Source of the DNA: a virus
DNA length: 41,760 nt
Reading direction: 5' to 3' (one strand)
IMG/VR virus record: IMGVR_UViG_3300030329_002226
Span: 1-41,760 of that record
A program made the position numbers and the translations under genes. Each line of letters starts with the position of its first letter. Positions within the stretch are counted from its first letter, which is position 1. The notes under the pieces were generated by a model. That model did not search any database. It was not told where the DNA came from and saw only the letters and a program-made list of their open reading frames with translations. This document shows positions 1 to 8,500 of the stretch, piece after piece.

Positions 1-292
1 CTTCTTTAAATATGATTAAAGTAGGTACCATTCTTACTTTGTATTTCTTTTTTGCTGCAGGACATTTAGTTATGTCTGCTCTATAATAAACTACGTCTTC
101 TAGTTTATTCCAATCCTCAAATTTATTATCATCATTAAATTCTGCCCAGAACTCAACAATAACAGGTTTTGTTTGATCATCTCCAAACGCCTGTTTTTCA
201 TTTATTTTACTATCAAAATTTGCATCTGTAACCCATTCTTGTCCATAAGTATTAAAACACAATAATAGTAAAAATATATTTAAGTATTTCAT
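1..292 (-). CDS. Secreted thioredoxin-fold protein lacking CXXC, partial (runs off left edge)
   Basis: Reading the minus strand from the ATG at 292-290 gives 97 uninterrupted codons up to the window edge, so the C-terminus is missing. Residues 1-17 form a signal peptide with a Leu/Phe-rich core ending TYG, followed by QEW. The mature part shows the thioredoxin pattern: KPVIVEFWAEF, then a helix, then YYRADITKCPAAKKKYKV, then the cis-proline strand RMVPTLIIFKE. The position of the catalytic WCGPC reads FNDDN, so both redox cysteines are Asn and oxidoreductase activity is not expected. The start overlaps the stop of the preceding gene (TAATG), which implies translational coupling. The fold assignment is inference from the pattern. 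The protein is probably periplasmic; its role is unknown, perhaps binding or chaperoning an envelope protein. Confidence 0.72.
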   Translation of the reverse strand, partial: MKYLNIFLLLLCFNTYGQEWVTDANFDSKINEKQAFGDDQTKPVIVEFWAEFNDDNKFEDWNKLEDVVYYRADITKCPAAKKKYKVRMVPTLIIFKE

Positions 293-582
293 TAGTTTAT
301 TTTTTTCGTTATTTCATACAAACGCTCATCTATTTTATCAATTGATTCTTTTATTTCTTCTACATCATCTTGAGTATCCATTATAGTATTTCTAATCAAT
401 TCATCTTTTAGTTCATATTCTGTCTTAGATATTTCTGGTTTAGGCAATTCTTTAGCTTCCGCAATATCTGCCTGCATTACAAAATACATACTTGCAATTG
501 TAATGGTAAAACCTACTATCATTCCGATAGTTTTAAGATCTAGTGTTACTTTAGTTGATTCCCCTATTTGTGGTGCTGCCAT
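292..582 (-). CDS. Small inner-membrane protein with coiled coil, candidate i-spanin
   Basis: This 96-residue protein has a 17-residue N-terminus with two lysines, one hydrophobic segment at about residues 17-37, and then a charged helix (about 40-93) with heptad-like spacing (DDVEEIKESIDKIDERLYEI). That is an N-in, C-out topology with a periplasmic coiled coil, as in inner-membrane spanin subunits. Its first 32 bases overlap the end of the upstream lipoprotein gene, and paired overlapping TM/coiled-coil and lipoprotein genes are the hallmark of two-component spanins. In Rz/Rz1 the order is the opposite. Alternatives are a single-TM holin-like or structural membrane protein. The stop overlaps the start of the thioredoxin-fold gene. 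Confidence 0.75.
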   Translation of the reverse strand: MAAPQIGESTKVTLDLKTIGMIVGFTITIASMYFVMQADIAEAKELPKPEISKTEYELKDELIRNTIMDTQDDVEEIKESIDKIDERLYEITKKIN

Positions 583-994
583 TTCCTTTATTTGTATTAG
601 AATTTGTTGGTGTATTTAAACTTGGACTTAATGATGGACCAGTTCCTGAATTAGCAGGTTTATTATATGTACCGGTCGGTTTAGTTGGTATGGTTACATT
701 AGGAATATTTACATTATTAGGTCTAGTTCCACTAGGTCTAACATAGTAATAGTTATTCCAACCCCATCCATAAAATGGAGATGGTCTCCAGTAATTATGA
801 TAATAAGGATATGTATGGTATATATTTTGATACACTCTAGGTCTTAATGAATTAACATTAAGCTGTATTGTATCACCTTCAGCTGTTACAGCTAAGACTT
901 TAATCGTGTTTGACGGTGCTGGCGTTAAAGAAGCACAACTGCTAACAAAGGCCGCAATGACCGCCACATAAAGGACAAATTTCCATATTTTCAT
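551..994 (-). CDS. Outer-membrane lipoprotein, Tyr- and Pro/Thr/Asn-rich, candidate o-spanin
   Basis: This 147-residue protein has a lipoprotein signal: MKIWK, a hydrophobic core, and a lipobox VSSC placing the lipidated cysteine at residue 20, followed by ASLTPAP. Residues about 55-86 are dense in Tyr, Trp and Pro. The last 60 residues are low-complexity Pro/Thr/Asn/Gly, probably extended. It is predicted to be anchored in the outer membrane facing the periplasm. The stop codon of the upstream barrel gene overlaps its start region (994), and its 3' end overlaps the TM/coiled-coil gene by 32 bases. The proline-rich lipoprotein plus overlapping inner-membrane coiled-coil partner suggests an o-spanin. 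It is longer than classical Rz1, so this role is inference. Confidence 0.75.
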   Translation of the reverse strand: MKIWKFVLYVAVIAAFVSSCASLTPAPSNTIKVLAVTAEGDTIQLNVNSLRPRVYQNIYHTYPYYHNYWRPSPFYGWGWNNYYYVRPSGTRPNNVNIPNVTIPTKPTGTYNKPANSGTGPSLSPSLNTPTNSNTNKGNGSTTNRGIN

Positions 995-2181
995 TATTTA
1001 AGTGTTATGTTCAGACCAACTGAACTATTATATATTTCAGAATCCCAAAATTTAGTATATTCTCCTTCAAAGAATACACCAATGGATCTACTTAATTTCC
1101 ATCCAAAAACTAAACCAGCTTGATAATCTTCCCACTGTTCATGTATAGCATCTTCACGTAATCCACCAAGTCCCCAATTATTTCTATTTAAATAACTAAA
1201 GTCTTCATCACCTTTAACATATTTATGATACGGTGGTAAATAAGATCCATAAATGTGAGTCCAGAAATTATTTTTATAATGGTAAAAATCAAATCCGATC
1301 ACAGGAGATACTACGCCAAATGCATCTATTTCTGCCCACATTTCTTCATTATAACGATTCATCAAGTTGGTAAATACTGTCTCTCTAAACTCTAAATCTG
1401 TATGGGCTACGATATTACCATCTGGGTCAGTCCAATACCAATCATATAATGTTTGACCTTGATATTGAGTTGTAGTATAATGATCATCGTATCCATAATA
1501 AAATCCTAATGTATACCAAGGATTTACAGCATATCCTTCTTCAGTAGTTTCATTTAACCATATTTCTACAGGATTATATCCATAAGGTCTTTCATGTGTA
1601 CGATACATTATTCCTGCAGATAAACTAAATTTCTTACCAATAGGTAATTTAGCTCTTAATTCTGCTGATTGATAATTAAAATCTACTTTACCTTGTTTTC
1701 TACTTTCTAATTTAACCATGTGATATTTACCACTGTGTTTTAAAAAGTATCTATGATTATCATAGAGTTCATCTCTTTCTCTTTCTTTTTCCCAATGAAA
1801 TACATATTCTAATCCTTTAACTGGAGAATTTGTAGCAGATAAACCTACATTGTTTTCAGTACCATCATAATACTGTTTACCTTTTACTTCATAATCATAT
1901 CTAGCTAGTTTTCTTATACCTATACCATATCTATAATCAAATTCATAATAATCAGTACCATCAACTACAACTGGTATATCATATAAACCTCCATCTGGAT
2001 TAGTTCTTACAAAATAATCTGGTACATTTTCCTTAGGATTTTGCATATCACCAGCTACATAAACAGTACTGTATTTAAATAGCTCGTCATAAATAGATTT
2101 AAAAAATCTACCTTTTTCTTTTTCCTGTCCACTTATATTAAACGTGATAAGTAAACAAAGTGTAAGTAAAATTTGTTTCAT
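994..2181 (-). CDS. Predicted secreted outer-membrane beta-barrel-like protein
   Basis: A 395-residue protein with a signal peptide (MKQILLTLCLLITFNISG, then QEKEKG). The mature part is rich in Tyr, Trp, Phe and charged residues in short alternating strands, for example FSLSAGIMYR, YQAGLVFGWK, IGVFFEGEYTKFW and SSVGLNITL at the extreme C-terminus. Strand pairs with tight turns and a terminal beta strand are typical of outer-membrane barrels in Bacteroidota. I do not recognise a named family. The gene abuts the stop of the upstream small secreted gene (2181/2182) and touches the lipoprotein gene downstream, so it is part of one envelope-directed cassette. A role in superinfection exclusion or envelope remodelling is speculation. 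A virion protein with a leader is the main alternative. Confidence 0.75.
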   Translation of the reverse strand: MKQILLTLCLLITFNISGQEKEKGRFFKSIYDELFKYSTVYVAGDMQNPKENVPDYFVRTNPDGGLYDIPVVVDGTDYYEFDYRYGIGIRKLARYDYEVKGKQYYDGTENNVGLSATNSPVKGLEYVFHWEKERERDELYDNHRYFLKHSGKYHMVKLESRKQGKVDFNYQSAELRAKLPIGKKFSLSAGIMYRTHERPYGYNPVEIWLNETTEEGYAVNPWYTLGFYYGYDDHYTTTQYQGQTLYDWYWTDPDGNIVAHTDLEFRETVFTNLMNRYNEEMWAEIDAFGVVSPVIGFDFYHYKNNFWTHIYGSYLPPYHKYVKGDEDFSYLNRNNWGLGGLREDAIHEQWEDYQAGLVFGWKLSRSIGVFFEGEYTKFWDSEIYNSSVGLNITLK

Positions 2182-2406
2182 TTAGTTTTTCTTTTTACGG
2201 GTTTTTCTTTTCTTTTGTAATGCATCCCACTCTTTTTTTAAATATGTTCTTACTACAATAAGATTTTTACATTTATCTATTTTAGTAACTTTAACTCTAT
2301 ATTCTTCTACATATTCTATTTTAGTGACAACACATTTTTTCTTTCTCTCCTGCCCATTAGCAGTTAAAGAAAAAGATAATAATAAGATTATAATTAAATT
2401 TTTCAT
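2182..2406 (-). CDS. Small secreted basic protein
   Basis: This 74-residue protein begins with a signal peptide (MKNLIIILLLSFSLTANG, then QERKKK), nearly the same design as the next gene's leader. The mature 56 residues are strongly basic, with Cys25 and a second Cys near residue 46 that could form one disulfide, short beta-like stretches, and a Lys/Arg-rich tail (KKRKTRKKKN). Its start overlaps the stop of the 29-codon gene upstream (TAATG), and its stop abuts the barrel gene start. No family is recognised. Export and a periplasmic location are inferred from the leader. Interaction with LPS or anionic envelope components is possible but unsupported. Confidence 0.7.
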   Translation of the reverse strand: MKNLIIILLLSFSLTANGQERKKKCVVTKIEYVEEYRVKVTKIDKCKNLIVVRTYLKKEWDALQKKRKTRKKKN

Positions 2407-2495
2407 TATTTATATTTTTTAAACATTAATTTATACATTAATCGGTTCCATGCTTTTTGTATTTTATCAATACCTTTTTTAATTTTTTCTATCAT
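2406..2495 (-). CDS. 29-residue cationic amphipathic peptide
   Basis: The minus strand has an ATG at 2495-2493 preceded by ACAATT, the start context used across this window. It is followed by 29 codons and a TAA at 2408-2406 that overlaps the ATG of the next gene. The peptide starts MIEKIKKGIDKIQKAWN and ends in a Lys/Tyr-rich tail, with about eleven Lys/Arg. Hydrophobic Ile, Leu, Met, Trp and Phe are spaced every three to four residues, as in an amphipathic helix. It lies 11 bases after the giant gene's stop, filling an otherwise empty gap. It is probably translated; function is unknown. Membrane association is inferred from composition only. Confidence 0.5.
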   Translation of the reverse strand: MIEKIKKGIDKIQKAWNRLMYKLMFKKYK

Positions 2496-2505
2496 AATTG
2501 TTTTT

Positions 2506-5500
2506 TTAAAAATTTAATTTTGGTTTAAATTCTAATCCTTTAAAATCTAAATTAGGTCCAAAATCTAAAGGACCAGTTCTACCTCTTCTTCCATTTCCAT
2601 CTTCTATATTTAATCCTAAATTCCACGTACTATATCCTAAGAAGAATAATATTCTTTGCCACATTTCAAAGTCACTATCAAATGCATTTTTTAAATTTTC
2701 TGATTTAATATACAATCTGGCTACTGGAACTTGGGTAGCTGCTTCAAATCCAAATAGAAGTGCTTTTATTAGATTAGCATTTTTTAAAATTTTATCTGCT
2801 CCTTTTTCAAGCGCCAATATATCGTTAATTTCTTGTTGATTCCACGTGTATGTTCTATATGCTTGAACGGCTTTTCTTGATATTATAGCAGCTGGTACAA
2901 TTCCTTCGGATAAAGAAAGAACAAAATCACCTTCTTTATAAATAGCTTTATCATCTTTACCCATTCTGATTGTAGTAAGAATTATGTTTTTAATCCATGA
3001 TATAAATGCTCCATATATTCCTTGACCTTTTAATGTAGAATCAACCCAACCATTTGCGAATCTATTCCAGTTTTTATTATATTTTTCTGTTGGAAGTTCT
3101 TTTTCTTCTTCGTCCCACATTGTAGCCATTAAAGCGTTTTGAAGAAAAGCAAAAATAGCATATTGTAATCCTCCATAATAACTTATAACTCCAAGATTGT
3201 GTAATAAATTACCTCGTCCTTTAGCAATATCCATTGCTTTACTTTTCATTATTCTTCCATACTGTAAAGGAGTATTTTGAAATGCTAACATTAATCTACC
3301 CAGATTTCTGGCTTGATTAAAGGATATTTTTGATGGATCTCCAGATTGCTGAGTATCTTCTGCTAATACAAACCAATCGAACTCAGCCTTTTTAATAGCT
3401 TCTTCTTCAGTAAATCCATCTTTTTTATAAGTATTTATTCTATTTCTATAAAACGTAGTACCTCCAAAAGCAATTGCAAAACTATCTACTACTCTTGTAG
3501 GTCCAAATCCTATTTTTAATAAATAAGATAGAAGGGCATTCATATATTCCATCGAGTTAGAATATTCAAATTTAGTAGCTAAATCAGCAATTTCTTGTTC
3601 CTGTAAACTATTTAACATACCTTGTCTTCTATCTTTTAAATATGAAGAATTCCATAATGTATTAAAATCTTCCATAAATTGTGGTACATTAAGTATAGCT
3701 TTTCCAGCAGCTAAAGGATTATTATCAGTTGTATTTAAAAAATTCATAAAAGAAATAGTCTGTAAAGCTGCAGAACGCATGTTAAAAAACATAGTAACAC
3801 CAATAGTATTATTTAAATAATCCATAAAAGCATGTCCTATATCTTCAGGATTATTCCTTTTGCTAATCTGTTGTTGACCATATTTCATTCTTTCTAAATT
3901 ATCCTCTATAGAAACTCTCATTGCATTTCCGTAAATAGCTTGAATTTTATTTAAATTAGCATCTGTAAATATTAAATCAACATTTTGTATAAATTTAGCT
4001 AAATATTTAGTTCTTTCTGCTTCAACAAGATTATTTTTTATTTCAGAGGAAATAGTTCGACTTGTCCACCCTTCATAAGGTTCAATCCACCCATTTGGTT
4101 GTTTGGAAATTTGTGAAGCTTTATTAGCAAATTCTCTTAATTCTTTATCTTTGTTTACTATTGCTATTAATCTAAATTTTTGTGGCATACTTAACCCTGG
4201 AATACGTTTATTTCCTTTTGCCCAGCCTTTACTCCACATATAAACTCTAACTGCATCTCCATAAGTAAATGTTTTCATTCCTTTTATAGGGGATGTTAAT
4301 TTACCTTTCAGACCTGGAGAATTTTTCCATAATTGTGTCCAAGCTTCAACAGTTTTAACTTTTGCAGTTTTTAATTCAAAATTTCCTTTCATGTAAACAT
4401 CAAATACTTTCTCCCTAAACCATTTCTTTTGTTGTTCTCCTTTTTTTCCTTTACCAGTAGCCATCAACTCCATTAATCTCAAGATATCCATATCTTTTGC
4501 TGACAATAAACCTCCACTTCTCCACCATTGACCTTTGTCAGAACCTAATCCATATTTACCTAATACTTCAGCTTTTTCTATTTGTTTTTTAGGATCTATA
4601 TTACCAGTTTCAGCTAATATTTGATTTAACGCATCACTTAAGTTATTACTATATTCATCAAAATTATAATCTTCTTTTCTACTAAATTTAACATCTCCTT
4701 CGTTTAATATTTTGCTAGTTATTTTACCAGTTGAATTCTTGGCGTTTCTAAATGTAAAATTATTATATCCTTGAGACATTTTATTTATTAAATATAAAGC
4801 AATAGCTTTATCATTTAAATTACCTAAATTAGGAACATCAAATTTAATAGAATATTTAATTTCTTGATCTCTTGATCTTAAGTCTGAATTAATGAAAGCT
4901 TGTTGAGCAACATTTGCAATAGCTATTTGTTGATCTAGAGTTCTTCCTTTAAATAATGGAGATAAATTATTGTTAATACTAAATTTAACACTATCTGATT
5001 TTCCTGTAGCCATATTATCTATAACTTCAGCTATAATATTATCTTGTTTTAGTTCTTCATATAATATTGGATTTTTTTCTGCAATTTGATTTAAAAATCT
5101 TTCACTTCTTAAAGAATTTCTAGCTTCTTGTAAAATAAGCACATCTCCAAATAATTGCATTAAAGATGTTCTTCTATCAAAAAATCCTGTTGGTCCTATT
5201 TCTCCCATTGTTTTATCAGCTTTCTCACTTAATTCAACTGGATAAGATCTTAATTGTTTTATTTCACTTTCCGGATTTTCGTTATATTTATTTATAATTT
5301 CTTCTGCTTTGTTTTTACCAAAATAAGCTTGTAAGAATAAAGCCCTAGTTATTTTTTTATTTTTTGTTGGTCTACCTTGTTCATCAAATTCTCTTAATAT
5401 AGTAGGTATTTTTTTAGCAGCATAAGTAGATTCACCAGTAACAGGATCATAAGGATTGTTTATAACTTTATATATTAATTCCCAATTATTATACATAAAG

Positions 5501-8500
5501 AAATCTAAATCTCCTTGATTTTTGAAAGTCATATATCTAGCTAAAGGAAATATAAATGATTCAAATTTATTTTTAAAGTTTCTAAAATGTAATGTAGCAA
5601 TATTTGGAGCTCTTAAAATTTGCTCTTCTACCGCTTTTATTATCATTTTAACTGGATTCATAGGAAGTGTATAAGCTTCATATGTTTTTATTACCCTACC
5701 TGATCCTAAATCATAAGCTTGAAATCCTCTTAATTTCTCTAATTCTTTTACTTCTTCATTTGTTAAATTAGATTTATTTTCTAATTCTAAACCTCTTTCA
5801 ATATTTCTTTTTTGTCGTTCTAAATCATTAATAACATCTGGATCTTCTGCTGTTTTTAATCTTTGATTAACAGCTAATGTAGGATCATTTATACCTGATA
5901 TAGTTCGTCCTCCTAAAGGTACTACATCTATTATTACTTCTGTTCCATCTTCATTTACAAAACCAAATAATGGATCTCTTAAAAAACTAACTAATTTACT
6001 TTGATTTTGCTCCCATTCTTGTTTTTGTTCTTCAGCAGTATCCTCATCTATAGTACCCATTGTTCGTGGGTCATATTCTTTGGTGTATTTTTTAGTAGTT
6101 ATTCCTGGTCTTTTTAATGCTTGTTTTATTTTATTAACTAATTGAGAATTTATCCAACCATATAAAGATTTATTTTCTTTTATTATTTCACCTTTTTCTT
6201 CTCCAGTAGTAATTTTATAACCTTGTTCGTCTTGTGTTTTTAATCTTTCTTCAATCTCACTTTTACTTAATCCTTTTTTGTATAAGCTTTCTTTATATTT
6301 GTCTCTTTCTTTTAAAAATGTTTTATTAAAATTTCTAATATGTTTTAATAATTCTTCTTGAGTTCCAAATACTATTTCATCTACTAAAACACTAGGTAGA
6401 TTAGAATAAAGAGATTCTACTTTGTTCGTTATAATTGCTTCATAATCAAATATTATATCATAAGCTACGGTATCTATTCCTGTATTTGTAGTAAATAAAT
6501 CTGCATCATAATAATTATCTATTTTCTCTCCAAATGCTTTTGGATCATATTTTTGATCTGGTATTAATGAGTATTTAGTATCAAAACCTTGTGGCTCATC
6601 AGCACTACCAGGTTTTGTTTTTTTAGTTTTAGCTGTAGCTTTTCTTCTTTTATCTATCTCTTCTTTTAAAACAGTTATTTCTTTTCTAAGCTTTTCTTCT
6701 TTTCTTTTTTCTTTTTCTGCTAATTTTTCTGATGTAGTAGTTTCTAATTCTTGTTTTTCTTTTTCTAAAGCTTTTTTATCTACTTTAGCTCCTTTGGTAC
6801 CCATTTTCTTAAAAGCTCTATTCCATTTAAGTGTTCCACTTTTAATAGCTGCATTATAATCTCTAATCATATTAAATACAGCTCTACCACTATCAAATTC
6901 AAAGTCAGTAGCTCCAATAAATTGCATTGCTCTTCTCCATGTATTCTTTAGTCTTTGAGCTACATCTTCATCAAACTTAACTAAATTTTCTCCAATAGCT
7001 TCTGAATAAATTTCTAATGCTTCTTCCCATGTATTACCATATAAGTTATTTCTTCTTCTCTCATATTCAGCTTTATCAATAACTTTATTTTTAAGATCTA
7101 TTTTTAATTTTTCTTCTGCTTTTAAAAATCTATTATAATAACTTCTAAATCTATTTACAAAATCTTTAGGTAAAACACTAGTGTCTAAATCATCATCTAG
7201 TGCTAAATCCATTTTACTTATTTCATTAAATAAAGCTTTACCTAAAAGTACTTGAGTTTCATAATCTTCACCGATTGTTTTAACCCATAACGCATGTTTA
7301 AATTCATGCTGAGCAGTTTGTGTCAAACGTTTACCTGCTCTTCCGGGTTTAGCTGCTTGCCATTTAAATTCTAAAGCAAAGTTAGTATCACCTTGTTGAA
7401 ACATAGCTCCAGTTTTGTTTGAAATAAATCTTTTCTTTAAATATTCTTCAAACTTTTTATCGTCCATGTTTTTTGTTTTCCTATTTCTAGGAATAACTCC
7501 TTTAAGATATTCTAACGCTTGTTCCTCATTTTCAAATGCTTCAAAAACTGTATTACCTGCTATTCCAGCTTTCGCCGCAGCCAAAATAGCTGCTCTATCT
7601 TTTGATGTTATAGCATCATAATATGTATTGTTTATTCTATCTTTTAAAGCTTGAATTTGATTATCATAACCAGTAAAACCTTTAGGAGAATTTTTCTTGT
7701 CATTTTCTAAATCCCTTAATTCTTTTATATCTTCTAAAATATTTTTAGCATTTTTAGCATCCATACTTTTAGGAACATCATTAATAGTGTTTTTATATAA
7801 TGATACTTCTTGTAATAAATTATCTGCTTCTTCTTGAGTATATAAACCATCTTCTACTTGTTTAGCTAATAAAGATTTTAATTCTTTTTCATTAAAAGCC
7901 ATGTAAGCTAAAGCATTAAATCTATCTACATTATCTAATCCCATAAATTGTCTATATCTATTTCTACTAGAATTTATAGTCATACCTGCTCCTGGCATAG
8001 CCATACCAGCTAAAAATGATAATTTAGAGGTTTGAATAAAATCTTCTAAATTATAATCTTCTCTAACAATTTGTTGTCCTGCTCTAATATTAGTTGCAAC
8101 TCCGATAGATTCAGTTTCGCCCCATTGTTGTATATTTTCTTGAAATAATTCTTTCCAACCTTCACGCTGCATTAAATCAGCTCCTCTAACTAATCCTTTG
8201 AATCCTTCATATGTAGTAAATTTTTTACCTTGATCTTTCCAAAATTGATTCCAACCTTGCCATCCTTTTTTCTTATATATGGTCAAAGCTGTTTCTATAG
8301 TTTCTTTTGCTGGTTTTCCAAATATTAAATTTGTGGCTTTAGTTTGAGGACTTATAGGAGCTGTTAAAGCATACCATGCTCCAGTTTGAAAAGAAGCATT
8401 AGAAGCTAATTCTCTAGCCTCTTGATCATTTATTCCTGCTTCTCTTGCTGCTAATAATGTATCTTCATATCCTCTTACAAATCCTATTGTAGACTGAGCA

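Noticed and set aside
1-292. Active thioredoxin as an auxiliary metabolic gene
   Set aside because: Both active-site cysteines are replaced by Asn, so disulfide chemistry is unlikely.
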